Source: Citrobacter sp. On2M
GTDB lineage: Bacteria; Pseudomonadota; Gammaproteobacteria; Enterobacterales; Enterobacteriaceae
Length of the DNA: 64,000 bases
Direction: 5' to 3'
Assembly (NCBI RefSeq): GCF_018035235.1
Contig: NZ_WPCV01000002.1
Span: forward strand, 1,116,001-1,180,000
Numbering within the stretch: the first letter of the stretch is position 1; the number at the start of each line of letters is the position of its first letter. Below are positions 21,960 to 33,065 of the stretch, piece after piece. The position numbers and the translations under genes were made by a program. Below the pieces are notes generated by a model, which was not told the origin of the DNA, ran no database searches, and saw nothing but the letters and a program-made list of their open reading frames with translations.

Positions 21960-23126
21960 GTGGGTGTTTTGTCGAATTTTTCAGTCAATCGGGTGCTGTT
22001 GCTGCTGGTGCTTCTTACTTTCGCGGCGGCAGCGCTTCCTTTTATTAGCTATGCTCCCAATCGCCTGGTGTCCGGCGAAGGTCGTCAACTCTGGGATATC
22101 AGCTCCTACACGACATGGGGATTGGCGGTGGCGTGTTTGCTGCTGTGTGTGTTGAGCGTTGTACCGGGAAGGTCCGGCAATATATTGGCGCTTATCGTTT
22201 GCCAACTGTTGGTGATTGCCGCGCTGGTAACCGCAGGTACAACGGCAACGTATCTGGCGAAGACGGGTAGTCCGCTGGCCAGAACCAGCCTGGGCAGCGG
22301 GTTCTGGTTAGGCGTGGGGCTGATGCTGCTGGCCGCCAGTGACGCTATTCGTCGCATCACCGCTAAGGCGCTGTGGCGTTGGGTGCTGCATGCGCAAATA
22401 TTCATTGTGCCGCTGGTGCTTTTGTTCTCCGGCACGCTTAACGATCTTTCTCTGCTTAAAGAGTATGCCAACCGTCAGGACGTCTTTAACGATGCGCTGG
22501 CGCAACATTTGACGATTCTGTTCGCAACCGTGGTGCCCGCGTTGCTTATTGGCGTGCCGCTGGGCGTCTGGTGTGCTTTTTCCGTCGCCCGCCAGGGGCC
22601 AGTTTTCGCACTACTGAACATCATCCAGACCATTCCCTCCGTCGCGCTGTTTGGCCTGTTAATTGCGCCGCTGGCCGGGCTGGTGAAGCACTTTCCCGTA
22701 TTGGGCTCGCTCGGTGTTGCCGGAACCGGTCTGACGCCTGCGCTTATTGCGTTGGTGTTGTATGCGCTGTTACCGCTGGTTCGTGGCGTCGTTGCTGGCC
22801 TGAATCAGGTTCCGCGCGATGTGCTGGAAAGCGCCCGGGCGATGGGGATGAGCACGCGTCAGCGGTTTATCTCAGTGCAATTTCCCCTGGCGCTGCCGGT
22901 CTTCTTACGCAGTTTGCGCGTGGTGATGGTCCAGACGGTGGGGATGGCCGTGATAGCCGCGCTGATTGGCGCAGGGGGATTTGGCACCCTGGTCTTTCAG
23001 GGATTGCTCAGTAGCGCCGTTGATTTAGTGCTGTTGGGTGTGATCCCGGTTGTTGTCTTGGCAGTGTTGATTGATGCGCTGTTTGATTTAGGGCTCGCGC
23101 TGCTAAAGGTATCGAATAATGATTGA
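21960..23126 (+). CDS. yehY: YehY, permease of the OsmF ABC transporter
   Basis: A 388-residue inner-membrane permease. The N-terminal half has several extra spans, and the C-terminal half carries the BPD_transp_1 domain with the EAA-like loop [20 protein letters not shown] near residue 289. No ATG fits the start: GTG at 21960 and TTG at 21969 are both possible, each with a weak ribosome-binding site, which suggests coupling to osmF translation. The gene overlaps yehX by 8 bases. YehY and YehW should form the membrane dimer. Confidence 0.92.
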   Translation: MGVLSNFSVNRVLLLLVLLTFAAAALPFISYAPNRLVSGEGRQLWDISSYTTWGLAVACLLLCVLSVVPGRSGNILALIVCQLLVIAALVTAGTTATYLAKTGSPLARTSLGSGFWLGVGLMLLAASDAIRRITAKALWRWVLHAQIFIVPLVLLFSGTLNDLSLLKEYANRQDVFNDALAQHLTILFATVVPALLIGVPLGVWCAFSVARQGPVFALLNIIQTIPSVALFGLLIAPLAGLVKHFPVLGSLGVAGTGLTPALIALVLYALLPLVRGVVAGLNQVPRDVLESARAMGMSTRQRFISVQFPLALPVFLRSLRVVMVQTVGMAVIAALIGAGGFGTLVFQGLLSSAVDLVLLGVIPVVVLAVLIDALFDLGLALLKVSNND

Positions 23127-24066
23127 ATTTCGTCACGTCAGTAAAATCTATGGTCAGCAAAAAGCCGTCGATGACCTTAACCTGCAGTTAGGGGAGGGCA
23201 GCTTTTCGGTGTTAATCGGTACGTCAGGTTCGGGGAAGTCCACCACGCTGAAGATGATTAACCGACTGGTTGAGCACGACAGTGGGCAGATCCGTTTTGC
23301 CGGAGAAGAAATTCGTAGCCTGCCGGTGCTGGAGCTAAGGCGGCGCATGGGGTACGCGATTCAGTCTATTGGTTTGTTTCCCCATTGGACCGTCGCGCAG
23401 AACATCGCCACCGTACCGCAGCTGCAAAAGTGGTCGCGCTCACGTATTGATGACCGCACAGATGAACTGATGGCCCTGCTGGGCCTTGAGGCGAATTTGC
23501 GTCACCGTTATCCGCATCAGCTTTCCGGCGGACAGCAGCAACGGGTCGGGGTTGCGCGCGCGTTGGCGGCAGATCCGCAGGTACTACTGATGGATGAGCC
23601 TTTTGGCGCGCTGGATCCTGTCACCCGTGGTGCGCTACAGCAGGAGATGACGCGTATTCACCGTTTGCTGGGGCGTACTATTGTGTTAGTGACGCATGAT
23701 ATCGACGAGGCGCTAAGGCTGGCTGAGCATCTGGTCCTGATGGATGCTGGAAAGGTTGTCCAGCAAGGTACACCGCTGTCGATGCTGACCGCGCCAGCGA
23801 ATGATTTCGTGCAAACTTTTTTTGGCCGCAGTGAACTGGGCGTACGGCTGTTGTCGTTGCGTACGGTAGGTGATTTTATCCGTCGCGGCGAACACTCGGA
23901 CGGCGAGCCGCTGGTGGATGAAATGACGCTTCGTGATGCGTTGTCGGTGTTTGTGGCGCGGGGCTGCGACGTATTGCCGGTCGTGACCACGCAGGGATTG
24001 TCCTGCGGTACGCTTCATTTTCGCGATTTGCTTTCGGAGATGCCGACCCGTGAAACGTCTTGCTGA
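23119..24066 (+). CDS. yehX: YehX, ATPase of the OsmF ABC transporter
   Basis: A 315-residue ABC ATPase with Walker [10 protein letters not shown] near residue 35, signature [16 protein letters not shown] near residue 135, Walker [13 protein letters not shown] near residue 155 and the switch histidine in VTHD near residue 192. After about residue 240 comes a single CBS-like regulatory segment ([21 protein letters not shown]), as in OpuA-type osmosensing ATPases. It overlaps yehY by 8 bases and yehW by 17 bases. Confidence 0.93.
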   Translation: MIEFRHVSKIYGQQKAVDDLNLQLGEGSFSVLIGTSGSGKSTTLKMINRLVEHDSGQIRFAGEEIRSLPVLELRRRMGYAIQSIGLFPHWTVAQNIATVPQLQKWSRSRIDDRTDELMALLGLEANLRHRYPHQLSGGQQQRVGVARALAADPQVLLMDEPFGALDPVTRGALQQEMTRIHRLLGRTIVLVTHDIDEALRLAEHLVLMDAGKVVQQGTPLSMLTAPANDFVQTFFGRSELGVRLLSLRTVGDFIRRGEHSDGEPLVDEMTLRDALSVFVARGCDVLPVVTTQGLSCGTLHFRDLLSEMPTRETSC

Positions 24067-24781
24067 TCCGCTGCTATGGCTTATTGTCGTGTTCCTGATC
24101 CTGTTGGTGGGGTTGCCTCATAGTCAGGCCCTGTTTAGTTCGCTGTTCCCAGCGTTGCCGCGCCCCGTGTATCAGCAGGAAAGTTTTATGGCGTTGGCGC
24201 TGGCCCATTTTTCTCTGGTGGGGATCTCAAGCCTTATCGCCGTATTGATTGGCGTTGGGGCGGGTATTGCGGTAACCCGACCCTGGGGCACGGAATTCAG
24301 GCCGATAGTGGAAACCATTGCCGCCGTGGGGCAGACATTTCCTCCGGTCGCTGTGCTGGCTATCGCCGTACCGGTGATGGGGTTTGGTCCTGAGCCTGCA
24401 ATTATTGCGCTGATCCTGTATGGGGTATTACCGATCTTACAGGCAACTCTGGCGGGACTTGGCGGCATTTCTTCCAGCGTGATGGATATCGCCAGTGGAA
24501 TGGGCATGAGTCAGGGGCAGCGGCTGCGTAAAGTGGAGTTGCCGCTGGCGGCACCGGTTATTCTGGCGGGCATTCGCACGTCGGTCATTATTAATATTGG
24601 CACCGCAACGATAGCTTCAACCGTCGGGGCAAATACGCTGGGCACGCCGATTATCATCGGGCTTAGCGGGTTCAATACCGCCTATGTGATTCAGGGAGCG
24701 CTGCTGGTCGCGCTGGCGGCGGTAATTGTCGACCGCGGATTTGAACGATTAGCGAGCTGCCTTACCCTGCACGTAAAATGA
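24050..24781 (+). CDS. yehW: YehW, second permease of the OsmF ABC transporter
   Basis: A 243-residue permease with about six spans and the BPD_transp_1 domain; the EAA loop reads [19 protein letters not shown] near residue 149. It is the last gene of the operon. Its 3' end overlaps the 3' end of the small gene yohO on the opposite strand by 20 bases, so the operon and yohO are tail-to-tail. E. coli YehW has the same length. Confidence 0.93.
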   Translation: MKRLADPLLWLIVVFLILLVGLPHSQALFSSLFPALPRPVYQQESFMALALAHFSLVGISSLIAVLIGVGAGIAVTRPWGTEFRPIVETIAAVGQTFPPVAVLAIAVPVMGFGPEPAIIALILYGVLPILQATLAGLGGISSSVMDIASGMGMSQGQRLRKVELPLAAPVILAGIRTSVIINIGTATIASTVGANTLGTPIIIGLSGFNTAYVIQGALLVALAAVIVDRGFERLASCLTLHVK

Positions 24782-24869
24782 ATGTGTAACCTGCCAGCAT
24801 GACACCGCCGATACCGCCGATGGCCATCAGCAGGAAGAGGGTGATGACACCGATTTTAGCTGCGTTCAT
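24762..24869 (-). CDS. yohO: YohO, 35-residue membrane protein
   Basis: A small minus-strand gene: ATG, 35 codons and TAA, preceded by AAGGAG at a good distance. The product starts [15 protein letters not shown] and ends YTFILRAG, close to E. coli YohO, with one transmembrane helix. Its function is unknown. Its last 20 bases are antisense to the end of yehW. Confidence 0.87.
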   Translation of the reverse strand: MNAAKIGVITLFLLMAIGGIGGVMLAGYTFILRAG

Positions 24870-24943
24870 TATGCACTCCTTATGTGAATCTAAGGATTGT
24901 ACACTTTTGTTAATAAAATATTAAGAGCTTATCCCAGTAGGCT

Positions 24944-25675
24944 CTAAATACCGAGTGGATAAATATCGTGACCTAACGCGCGCCATTCGCTTAACTGTTG
25001 CTCCTGAGCGGGCGTTTGGCTTTCGCCGCACCAGATAAGTAAGGTGCGGCCTGCAAACAGCTCTGGTCGCAATTGGTTCAGTGAGTGGGCGAGGACGTCA
25101 ACGCGCCATCCCTGCTGGCTGGCGACCCACCCCTCCAACCATAAGCGGGTGGTATCATGAATATTCCAGCCGACAACCAGGGCATCTTTGCCCTGTTTCT
25201 TGCGTGCCGAAGCCAGACAAATCGCGATGTAATTAATGAGGACGCCGTCGAGGATCCCCAGTAACGCCTGGAGGATCGGCTGCTGACATTGCAGACGTCG
25301 GCGTAACGGAATGAATAAATGGGTGTTGAGCGTTTGTGCGGGATAATCCTGACCACGCTCTTTGATCCACATTCTGAGGCTGTGCAGATTACTACTTTGC
25401 AAATAGCTCAACAGCGTCTCTTGTTGTTCGCGCCAGCCGTTATGCACATCAATATTTTCATTGCTGAGCAACGTTTTTACCTTACTGACCTGAACGCCAT
25501 TGTTGATCCAGCGTTTTATCTCACGGATCCGGTCGATATCCGCGTCGTTGAACAGGCGATGCCCGCCATCTGTCCGCTGCGGTTTCAGTAATCCGTAACG
25601 CCTCTGCCACGCGCGTAAAGTGACAGGGTTGATATCACAAAGCAAAGCCACTTCACCTATTGTGTAAAGCGCCAT
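24944..25675 (-). CDS. mlrA: MlrA, MerR-like regulator of curli and biofilm
   Basis: A 243-residue MerR-family regulator. The N-terminal winged helix reads YTIGEVALLCDINPVTLRAW, with KPQRTDGGHRLF forming the wing near residue 31. The C-terminal domain resembles cobalamin-binding folds but lacks the usual DxHxxG B12 motif, as in E. coli MlrA, which activates csgD and so curli production. It lies alone between yohO and btsS, transcribed away from btsS. Confidence 0.93.
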   Translation of the reverse strand: MALYTIGEVALLCDINPVTLRAWQRRYGLLKPQRTDGGHRLFNDADIDRIREIKRWINNGVQVSKVKTLLSNENIDVHNGWREQQETLLSYLQSSNLHSLRMWIKERGQDYPAQTLNTHLFIPLRRRLQCQQPILQALLGILDGVLINYIAICLASARKKQGKDALVVGWNIHDTTRLWLEGWVASQQGWRVDVLAHSLNQLRPELFAGRTLLIWCGESQTPAQEQQLSEWRALGHDIYPLGI

Positions 25676-25900
25676 CGTTGTCTCACTTATGCTTGCGAGG
25701 TCCCAGTTTTACTTTAGACGCTCTTTTGCGAACCAGGTAGTTTTGGCTGTTTTTTGATCAATAAATGGGTGGGTTTGTAGCCATGCTCGCGCTTTCGAGT
25801 GATCGTTCTCACAAATTCCTTTTTTTTTGCAACACTTCAAAGAAAGTTACGCGCAGCCCATGTATGTTACGCGCTTTTAAGTGATGTGTGGTTGGCGGGT

Positions 25901-27586
25901 ATGTACGAGTTTAATCTGGTGTTGCTGCTGCTTCAGCAGATGTGCGTGTTTCTCGTTATCGCGTGGCTCATGAGCAAAACGCGTTTGTTTATTCCGCTGA
26001 TGCAGGTGACTATCCGGTTGCCGCACAAACTGCTTTGCTACGTTACCTTTTCCATTTTCTGCATTTTGGGCACCTATTTCGGGCTGCACATTGATGACTC
26101 CATTGCGAACACTCGCGCTATTGGCGCTGTAATGGGCGGGTTGCTTGGCGGCCCGGTGGTCGGCGGTTTAGTTGGCCTGACCGGCGGTTTGCATCGTTAT
26201 TCGATGGGCGGAATGACGGCACTTAGCTGCATGATTTCGACCATTGTGGAAGGTTTGCTTGGCGGGCTGGTGCATAGCGTGCTTACCCGCCGTGGCCGTA
26301 CCGATAAAGTCTTCAGCCCGTTGACGGCGGGTGCCATAACTTTTGTCGCCGAACTGGTGCAGATGTTGATCATCTTATTAATCGCCCGGCCGTTTGATGA
26401 TGCCTATCGACTGGTCAGCAATATCGCCGCGCCGATGATGGTGACGAATACCGTGGGCGCGGCCTTGTTTATGCGTATTTTGCTCGATAAACGAGCGATG
26501 TTTGAAAAATATACTTCGGCTTTTTCCGCCACCGCGCTCAAAGTTGCCGCCTCAACGGAAGGGATTTTGCGCCAGGGCTTCAACGAGGTTAACAGCATGA
26601 AAGTCGCTCAGGTGCTGTATGAAGAGCTGGACATCGGTGCCGTGGCGATTACCGACCGCGAGAAGCTGCTGGCGTTTACCGGTATCGGTGACGACCATCA
26701 TCTGCCGGGTAAACCTATCTCTTCCTCGTACACTCAGAGGGCGATTGAAACCGGAGAGGTGGTTTATGCCGACGGCAATGAAGTCCCTTATCGCTGCTCT
26801 TTGCATCCGCAATGCAAATTAGGCTCGACGCTAGTGATCCCTTTGCGGGGAGAGAACCAGAGGGTGATGGGGACCATCAAATTGTATGAGGCCAAAAACC
26901 GTCTCTTTAGCTCGATCAACCGCACGTTGGGGGAAGGGATCGCCCAACTGCTTTCGGCGCAGATACTGGCCGGGCAGTATGAGCGGCAAAAAGCGATGCT
27001 CACGCAGTCGGAAATCAAACTACTGCATGCGCAGGTGAATCCCCATTTTCTGTTTAATGCGCTCAACACGATCAAAGCCGTGATCCGACGTGATAGCGAG
27101 CAGGCCAGCCAACTGGTGCAGTATCTGTCGACGTTCTTTCGCAAAAACTTAAAACGCCCATCGGAGATTGTGACGCTGGCCGATGAAATTGAACACGTTA
27201 ACGCTTATTTGCAAATTGAAAAGGCACGGTTTCAGTCGCGCCTGCAGGTAACTTTGACGGTGCCGGATGCGCTTTCGTATCAGCAATTACCCGCCTTTAC
27301 CCTACAACCTATTGTGGAGAATGCTATCAAGCACGGTACCTCTCAGCTGCTGGATACCGGGGAAGTGTCGATTACCGCCCGTCGCGAAGGACAGTATCTG
27401 ATGCTGGATATTGAAGATAATGCCGGGTTGTATCAGCCAACGTCTGAGGCCAGCGGATTGGGTATGAGTCTGGTTGATAAACGACTGCGCGAGCGGTTTG
27501 GCGATGATTTTGGCATCAGCGTAGCGTGTGAACCTGACCGCTTTACCCGAATCACTTTACGACTTCCTCTGGAGGAACTGGCATGA
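25901..27586 (+). CDS. btsS: BtsS (YehU), high-affinity pyruvate-sensing histidine kinase
   Basis: A 561-residue LytS-type kinase: six to seven N-terminal spans of the 5TM-5TMR type (with [20 protein letters not shown] near residue 79), a GAF domain (about residues 220-340) and a His_kinase/HATPase module with the phosphorylated histidine in [18 protein letters not shown] near residue 376. A longer reading from 25799 is possible, but MYEFNLVL at 25901 matches the E. coli protein. It senses external pyruvate. The stop overlaps the start of btsR. Confidence 0.94.
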   Translation: MYEFNLVLLLLQQMCVFLVIAWLMSKTRLFIPLMQVTIRLPHKLLCYVTFSIFCILGTYFGLHIDDSIANTRAIGAVMGGLLGGPVVGGLVGLTGGLHRYSMGGMTALSCMISTIVEGLLGGLVHSVLTRRGRTDKVFSPLTAGAITFVAELVQMLIILLIARPFDDAYRLVSNIAAPMMVTNTVGAALFMRILLDKRAMFEKYTSAFSATALKVAASTEGILRQGFNEVNSMKVAQVLYEELDIGAVAITDREKLLAFTGIGDDHHLPGKPISSSYTQRAIETGEVVYADGNEVPYRCSLHPQCKLGSTLVIPLRGENQRVMGTIKLYEAKNRLFSSINRTLGEGIAQLLSAQILAGQYERQKAMLTQSEIKLLHAQVNPHFLFNALNTIKAVIRRDSEQASQLVQYLSTFFRKNLKRPSEIVTLADEIEHVNAYLQIEKARFQSRLQVTLTVPDALSYQQLPAFTLQPIVENAIKHGTSQLLDTGEVSITARREGQYLMLDIEDNAGLYQPTSEASGLGMSLVDKRLRERFGDDFGISVACEPDRFTRITLRLPLEELA

Positions 27587-28302
27587 TCAAAGTGCTGATT
27601 GTCGATGACGAACCGTTAGCGCGGGAGAATCTGCGGATCCTGTTGCAAGAGCAAAGCGACATCGAGATTGTCGGCGAATGTTCGAATGCGGTGGAAGCCA
27701 TCGGCGCGGTACATAAACTGCGTCCGGATGTCCTGTTCCTTGATATTCAGATGCCGCGTATCAGCGGTCTGGAAATGGTTGGCATGCTTGATCCCGAGCA
27801 TCGCCCGTACATTGTTTTCCTGACCGCTTTTGATGAATATGCGGTGAAAGCATTTGAAGAACACGCGTTTGATTATCTTCTCAAGCCGATTGAAGAGGCG
27901 CGGCTGGAAAAAACGCTGAGCCGTTTGCGTCAGGAACGCACGAAACAGGATGTTTCGCTACTGCCAGAGAATCAACAGGCGCTGAAATTTATTCCGTGCA
28001 GCGGCCACAGCCGAATTTATTTACTGCAAATGGATGACGTGGCGTTTATCAGCAGCCGTATGAGTGGCGTGTATGTGACCAGCAGCGACGGCAAAGAAGG
28101 CTTTACCGAGCTTACACTCAGGACGCTGGAGAGTCGCACGCCGCTGTTGCGCTGTCATCGACAATACCTGGTGAATATGGCGCAATTACAGGAGATACGC
28201 CTGGAAGACAATGGCCAGGCCGAGTTGATTTTACGTAACGGTCTGACGGTTCCGGTAAGTCGTCGTTATCTTAAAAGTCTAAAAGAGGCGATTGGACTGT
28301 AA
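27583..28302 (+). CDS. btsR: BtsR (YehT), LytTR response regulator
   Basis: A 239-residue response regulator. The receiver domain (residues 1-115) has the acidic pair in VDDEP (residues 7-9), phosphorylated Asp in VLFLDIQMP near residue 54, and the conserved lysine in YLLKPIE near residue 104. A LytTR DNA-binding domain follows (about residues 135-235; [11 protein letters not shown]). In E. coli it activates the pyruvate transporter gene btsT, which is not in this window. It overlaps btsS by 4 bases. Confidence 0.95.
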   Translation: MIKVLIVDDEPLARENLRILLQEQSDIEIVGECSNAVEAIGAVHKLRPDVLFLDIQMPRISGLEMVGMLDPEHRPYIVFLTAFDEYAVKAFEEHAFDYLLKPIEEARLEKTLSRLRQERTKQDVSLLPENQQALKFIPCSGHSRIYLLQMDDVAFISSRMSGVYVTSSDGKEGFTELTLRTLESRTPLLRCHRQYLVNMAQLQEIRLEDNGQAELILRNGLTVPVSRRYLKSLKEAIGL

Positions 28303-28348
28303 AACTGATACACTGCGCGCCATTGCATCACCGACAGTTGAAGGCTCT

Positions 28349-28819
28349 ATGCTAAGTAACGATATTCTTCGTAGCCTGCGCTACACCCTGAAAGCGAACA
28401 ATAACGACATGGTGCGTATTCTTGCGCTTGCTGACATGGAATCCATCTCCGCAAATTTCGATACCTGGACGACAAAAGAAGATGAAGACGGGTTTGTTCG
28501 CTGCCCGGATATCATTCTTTCCGGTTTTTTAAACGGTCTGATTTATCATCTGCGCGGCAAAGATGATTCTGCGCCGGAACTGGCGCTTGAGCGTCGTGTT
28601 AATAACAATACGGTGCTGAAAAAGCTGCGTATCGCCTTTTCGCTGAAAACCGATGATATTCTGGCGATTATGACCGAGCAGAAATTCCGTGTGTCGATGC
28701 CGGAAATTACCGCTATGATGCGCGCACCGGACCATAAGAATTATCGCGAATGCGGCGATCAGTTCCTGCGTTATTTCCTGCGTGGTTTAACGTCGCGAGA
28801 GCATAAAAAGAAAGCGTAA
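28349..28819 (+). CDS. yehS: YehS, DUF1456 protein
   Basis: A 156-residue protein with two copies of the DUF1456 unit: LRSLRYTLKANNNDMVRILAL near the start and LKKLRIAFSLKTDDILAIM near residue 90. It has no signal peptide or membrane span, so it is probably cytoplasmic; function unknown. An in-frame reading starts upstream inside btsR, but MLSNDILRS at 28349 matches E. coli YehS. It follows btsR by 46 bases and may be read from the same promoter. Confidence 0.9.
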   Translation: MLSNDILRSLRYTLKANNNDMVRILALADMESISANFDTWTTKEDEDGFVRCPDIILSGFLNGLIYHLRGKDDSAPELALERRVNNNTVLKKLRIAFSLKTDDILAIMTEQKFRVSMPEITAMMRAPDHKNYRECGDQFLRYFLRGLTSREHKKKA

Positions 28820-28828
28820 AGCAGCGCT

Positions 28829-28855
28829 GGCGACCACGTTCAAAATCGGGTCGCC
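28829..28855. terminator. Inverted repeat between convergent yehS and yehR
   Basis: GGCGACC and GGTCGCC form a 7-bp stem with a 13-base loop in the 42-base gap. No T-run follows on either strand, so a terminator role is only a guess. Confidence 0.35.
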
Positions 28856-28861
28856 GATGCT

Positions 28862-29320
28862 TTACTTCACTTCTTTAAAACCCGCCGATTCCATTACCGT
28901 TTGCATTTGCTTCATGCTGATGTTTTTATCGGCGTTTTCAGATAGTTTAATTCCTGAAATGGCCTGCAACGCTTTTATATCAACTTTTTCCATATCGATA
29001 GTGACATTTTCTTGCGCGTAGGTATCTGAATAGGTAAGTTTTTCTTCTATACCAGTAATGTTTTGATATTTGGTGCTTAACGCGTTGAATACTATTGCTG
29101 CTTCTTCTTTATTGCTGGCACCGACTGACGCATAGCTGATTTTACTTTCAGAGATTTGCTTCAGGACCTTATCACCTTTATACGTGTAAGAAACGGTGAT
29201 ATCAGAACCGTTAAGATTGGCATTGAATGTTTTCGTTTCTTCTTTATCACCACATCCCGCCAGGAAAAAAACAACAATCGACGCAACAGCGAGAGAAACA
29301 AATTTTTGCAACGCTTTCAT
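28862..29320 (-). CDS. yehR: YehR, DUF1307 lipoprotein
   Basis: A 152-residue lipoprotein. The signal peptide ends in the lipobox FLAGC (cysteine at residue 23), and the next residue is glycine, so Lol sorting to the outer membrane is expected. The DUF1307 domain fills the rest, with many lysines and no known active site. Start at 29320 (MKALQKFVSL) is preceded by GGAG and preferred over an ATG 12 bases upstream. Function unknown. It is convergent with yehS. Confidence 0.9.
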   Translation of the reverse strand: MKALQKFVSLAVASIVVFFLAGCGDKEETKTFNANLNGSDITVSYTYKGDKVLKQISESKISYASVGASNKEEAAIVFNALSTKYQNITGIEEKLTYSDTYAQENVTIDMEKVDIKALQAISGIKLSENADKNISMKQMQTVMESAGFKEVK

Positions 29321-29442
29321 GTAAAACTCCATTTTATGAATATCGAATACCAGTGAGAGATAGAATAAGGCGAATAGCAGTGGCTGAGCAGTCCGGAAAT
29401 GGAGCAGGGGAGAATTTCAGATTAGGGGAAGAATTGATGCAA

Positions 29443-29470
29443 TAAAAAAAAGCGCTGCGGTTGCAGCGCT
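29443..29470 (-). terminator. Terminator of metG
   Basis: On the minus strand AGCGCTGC and GCAGCGCT form an 8-bp stem with a four-base loop followed by eight T, 14 bases after the metG stop. Confidence 0.9.
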
Positions 29471-29483
29471 TGTTGTTTCTAAC

Positions 29484-31517
29484 TTACTTCACCTGTTGGC
29501 CTGGTTTTGCACCTTCATCCGGGCTTAACAGGAAGATATCTTTCCCACCAGGACCTGCTGCCATCACCATCCCTTCAGAAATGCCGAAGCGCATCTTACG
29601 AGGAGCCAGGTTGGCAACCATAATGGTCTGACGCCCAATCAGGGTCTGCGGATCCGGATAAGCAGAACGAATACCAGAGAAAACGTTGCGCTTCTCGCCG
29701 CCGAGATCCAGCGTCAGGCGCAGCAGTTTATCGGAACCTTCCACGAACTCTGCGTTTTCAATCAGCGCCACGCGCAGATCAACTTTGGCGAAATCGTCAA
29801 AAGTGATGGTTTCCTGAATTGGATCATCCGCCAGTGGGCCGGTTACCGGTGCGGCAGCGGCTTTCACTTCTTCTTTCGACGCCTCAACCAGCGCTTCAAC
29901 TTGTTTCATGTCGATGCGGTTGTAGAGCGCCTTAAAGGTGTTGACTTTATGACCGAGCAGCGGTTGTTCGATGCCATCCCAGGTCAGTTCGCTGTTGAGG
30001 AATGCTTCGACACGTTCAGCAAGCGTCGGCAGTACCGGCTTCAGCCAGGTCATCAGGACGCGGAACAGGTTAATGCCCATGGAGCAAATTGCCTGCAGGT
30101 CGGCGTCACGGCCTTCCTGTTTAGCCACGACCCACGGAGCCTGTTCGTCAACGTAGCGGTTAGCTACGTCGGCCAGCGCCATGATTTCGCGGATTGCTTT
30201 ACCGAATTCACGGTTTTCCCACGCTTCACCAATCACCACTGCAGCGTCTGTAAAGGTTTTATACAGCGCAGGATCGGCCAGTTCAGCCGCCAGCACGCCG
30301 TCAAAGCGCTTACTGATAAAGCCCGCGTTACGGGACGCCAGGTTGACCACTTTGTTGACGATATCAGCGTTGACGCGCTGGACAAAATCTTCCAGGTTCA
30401 GGTCGATATCATCAATACGTGAAGAAAGCTTCGCCGTGTAGTAGTAGCGCAGGCTGTCGGCGTCAAAGTGCTTCAGCCAGGTGCTGGCCTTAATGAAAGT
30501 GCCGCGAGATTTAGACATCTTCGCGCCGTTTACCGTCACATACCCGTGAACGAACAGGTTAGTCGGCTTACGGAAGTTACTGCCTTCCAGCATGGCAGGC
30601 CAGAACAGGCTGTGGAAGTAGACGATATCCTTACCGATGAAGTGATACAGCTCGGCGTCGGAATCCTTCTTCCAGTACTCATCAAAGCTGGTCGTGTCGC
30701 CGCGCTTGTCGCACAGGTTTTTGAACGAGCCCATATAGCCGATTGGCGCATCCAGCCAGACGTAGAAGTACTTGCCGGGCGCGTTCGGGATTTCAAAACC
30801 GAAGTACGGGGAATCGCGGGAAATATCCCACTGCTGCAGGCCGGATTCGAACCATTCCTGCATTTTGTTCGCCACTTGCTCCTGCAACGCACCGCTGCGT
30901 GTCCACGCCTGCAACATTTCGCTGAATGACGGCAGGTCAAAGAAGAAGTGTTCGGAGTCACGCATTTCCGGCGTCGCGCCAGAAACCACAGATTTCGGCT
31001 CGATAAGCTCGGTAGGGCTGTAGGTTGCGCCGCACACTTCACAGTTATCGCCGTACTGATCCGGAGATTTACATTTCGGGCAGGTGCCTTTAACGAAACG
31101 ATCCGGCAGGAACATGCCTTTTTCTGGATCGTAAAGCTGGGAGATAGTACGGTTCTTAATAAAACCGTTCTCCTTCAGACGTGTGTAAATCAGCTCAGAC
31201 AATTCACGGTTCTCTTCGCTGTGCGTAGAGTGGTAGTTGTCATAGCTGATGTCAAAACCCGCAAAATCAGTCTGATGCTCCTGACTCATTTCACCGATCA
31301 TCTGCTCTGGCGTGACCCCAAGCTGCTGCGCTTTCAGCATGATTGGCGTACCGTGTGCGTCGTCTGCGCAGATGAAGTTAACCTGGTGGCCGCGCATTCG
31401 CTGGTAACGGACCCAGACATCAGCCTGGATGTGCTCCAGCATATGGCCGAGGTGGATAGAGCCGTTGGCGTACGGCAGCGCGCACGTTACCAGAATTTTC
31501 TTCGCGACTTGAGTCAT
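29484..31517 (-). CDS. metG: Methionyl-tRNA synthetase
   Basis: A 677-residue class I aminoacyl-tRNA synthetase, equal in length to the E. coli enzyme. It has the HIGH-type motif IHLGHMLEH near residue 19, the KMSKS motif [10 protein letters not shown] near residue 332, a zinc knuckle with CPKC and CEVC near residues 146-161, and the C-terminal tRNA-binding dimerisation domain (DFAKVDLRV onwards, about residue 577). It loads methionine on both initiator and elongator tRNA. The start at 31517 (MTQVAKK) matches E. coli. Divergent from mrp. Confidence 0.97.
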   Translation of the reverse strand: MTQVAKKILVTCALPYANGSIHLGHMLEHIQADVWVRYQRMRGHQVNFICADDAHGTPIMLKAQQLGVTPEQMIGEMSQEHQTDFAGFDISYDNYHSTHSEENRELSELIYTRLKENGFIKNRTISQLYDPEKGMFLPDRFVKGTCPKCKSPDQYGDNCEVCGATYSPTELIEPKSVVSGATPEMRDSEHFFFDLPSFSEMLQAWTRSGALQEQVANKMQEWFESGLQQWDISRDSPYFGFEIPNAPGKYFYVWLDAPIGYMGSFKNLCDKRGDTTSFDEYWKKDSDAELYHFIGKDIVYFHSLFWPAMLEGSNFRKPTNLFVHGYVTVNGAKMSKSRGTFIKASTWLKHFDADSLRYYYTAKLSSRIDDIDLNLEDFVQRVNADIVNKVVNLASRNAGFISKRFDGVLAAELADPALYKTFTDAAVVIGEAWENREFGKAIREIMALADVANRYVDEQAPWVVAKQEGRDADLQAICSMGINLFRVLMTWLKPVLPTLAERVEAFLNSELTWDGIEQPLLGHKVNTFKALYNRIDMKQVEALVEASKEEVKAAAAPVTGPLADDPIQETITFDDFAKVDLRVALIENAEFVEGSDKLLRLTLDLGGEKRNVFSGIRSAYPDPQTLIGRQTIMVANLAPRKMRFGISEGMVMAAGPGGKDIFLLSPDEGAKPGQQVK

Positions 31518-31680
31518 AGTAGGCAATTACTTCTTTTGTAGTGAAAAGGGCTTTGATAGTACCAAAATGGTAATTACTGCGCCAAGCGATAAGGGCATTT
31601 ATCCGTAAATGAATAATTGTTGCCGTTGGAGTAAACTAGCGGTGACTATTGTATATTCAGAACAACAAAAAGGAGTCGGG

Positions 31681-32790
31681 ATGAACGCACAATCCCAGGC
31701 CAAATCACCAGAGACCCTGCGCGCCATGGTTGCCGGGACGCTGGCGAATTTTCAGCATTCAACCCTGAAGCATAATCTGACGACGCTTAAAGCGTTGCAT
31801 CACGTCGCCTGGATGGATGACACGTTGCACGTTGAGCTGGTCATGCCGTTCGTCTGGCATAGCGCGTTTGAGGACTTAAAAGAGCAATGTAGTGCCGACC
31901 TGCTGCGCATTACCGGTGCGAAAGCGATCGACTGGAAACTGTCGCATAACATCGCGACGTTAAAACGCGTGAAAAACCAGCCGGGCATAAATGGTGTAAA
32001 AAACATCATCGCAGTCAGCTCGGGTAAAGGTGGTGTAGGTAAATCCTCTACCGCCGTGAACCTGGCGCTGGCGCTGGCTGCTGAAGGAGCGAAGGTAGGT
32101 ATTCTGGACGCCGATATTTATGGCCCGTCAATTCCGACAATGCTCGGCGCGGAAAACCAGCGTCCAACCTCACCTGACGGTACGCACATGGCGCCGATCA
32201 TGTCTCACGGTCTGGCGACGAACTCCATTGGTTATCTGGTCACTGACGATAACGCCATGGTGTGGCGTGGCCCGATGGCCAGCAAAGCGTTGCTGCAGAT
32301 GCTGCAGGAAACCTTATGGCCGGATCTTGATTACCTGGTACTGGATATGCCGCCGGGTACGGGTGACATCCAGTTGACGCTGGCGCAGAACATTCCGGTA
32401 ACGGGAGCTGTTGTGGTGACCACTCCGCAGGACATTGCACTAATCGATGCCAAAAAAGGCATTGTGATGTTCGAAAAAGTCGAAGTACCGGTGCTGGGTA
32501 TTGTTGAGAATATGAGTATGCATATTTGCAGCAACTGCGGTCATCACGAGCCAATCTTTGGCACCGGTGGGGCGCAGAAGCTGGCAGAGCAGTATCACAC
32601 TCAACTGCTGGGACAGATGCCGCTGCATATTTCCCTGCGTGAGGACCTCGATCGTGGTATGCCGACGGTCATCAGCCGTCCTGACAGCGAATTTACTGCC
32701 ATTTACCGCAGCCTGGCAGGGCGTGTCGCTGCCCAGCTCTACTGGCAGGGAGAAGTTATCCCTGGTGAGATCGCCTTCCGCGCAGTGTAA
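31681..32790 (+). CDS. mrp: Mrp (ApbC), iron-sulfur cluster carrier ATPase
   Basis: A 369-residue P-loop ATPase. An N-terminal MIP18-like domain (about residues 20-90) precedes the deviant Walker A SSGKGGVGKSS near residue 112, LDADIYGP near residue 142, DMPPGTGD near residue 223, and the CSNC motif near residue 283 whose cysteines bridge a 4Fe-4S cluster in the dimer. It transfers clusters to apoproteins. Start ATG at 31681 follows AAGGAG and matches E. coli. Divergent from metG with a 163-base gap. Confidence 0.95.
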   Translation: MNAQSQAKSPETLRAMVAGTLANFQHSTLKHNLTTLKALHHVAWMDDTLHVELVMPFVWHSAFEDLKEQCSADLLRITGAKAIDWKLSHNIATLKRVKNQPGINGVKNIIAVSSGKGGVGKSSTAVNLALALAAEGAKVGILDADIYGPSIPTMLGAENQRPTSPDGTHMAPIMSHGLATNSIGYLVTDDNAMVWRGPMASKALLQMLQETLWPDLDYLVLDMPPGTGDIQLTLAQNIPVTGAVVVTTPQDIALIDAKKGIVMFEKVEVPVLGIVENMSMHICSNCGHHEPIFGTGGAQKLAEQYHTQLLGQMPLHISLREDLDRGMPTVISRPDSEFTAIYRSLAGRVAAQLYWQGEVIPGEIAFRAV

Positions 32791-32817
32791 TTTTAGCTGT
32801 AGCCGTGGTTTTTAATC

Positions 32818-32854
32818 CATTCGCCGTATCAATAATATATTGATGCGGTGAATG
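32818..32854. repeat. Long inverted repeat after mrp
   Basis: Two 15-base arms (CATTCGCCGTATCAA and TTGATGCGGTGAATG) pair with only G-U type mismatches around a 7-base A/T loop. There is no T-run, so this may be a processing or boundary hairpin at the edge of the A+T-rich fimbrial region. Confidence 0.55.
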
Positions 32855-33065
32855 TATTTAGTGAAAAGTTGAACCCTGATATTTATCCAGCCTGTATAAT
32901 TCATGTCTTTTTCTGAATAATCCTCTTTAATGCATCATTTAAATTGATCAATCTAATCCCATCAATCTACAATTCCGATTGGATTGAGCGGTGTATTTCG
33001 CCCATACTGTCACTTAACAGGCCATCTGCATGTTATTTGATGTTAACCACAGGAGTTACTATCAA

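Noticed and set aside
25799-25900. Longer N-terminus for BtsS starting at 25799
   Set aside because: The extra 34 residues have no counterpart in E. coli BtsS, and MYEFNLVL at 25901 matches its start.
29901-30422. 173-residue reading opposite metG
   Set aside because: Shadow of metG; no domain or initiation signals.
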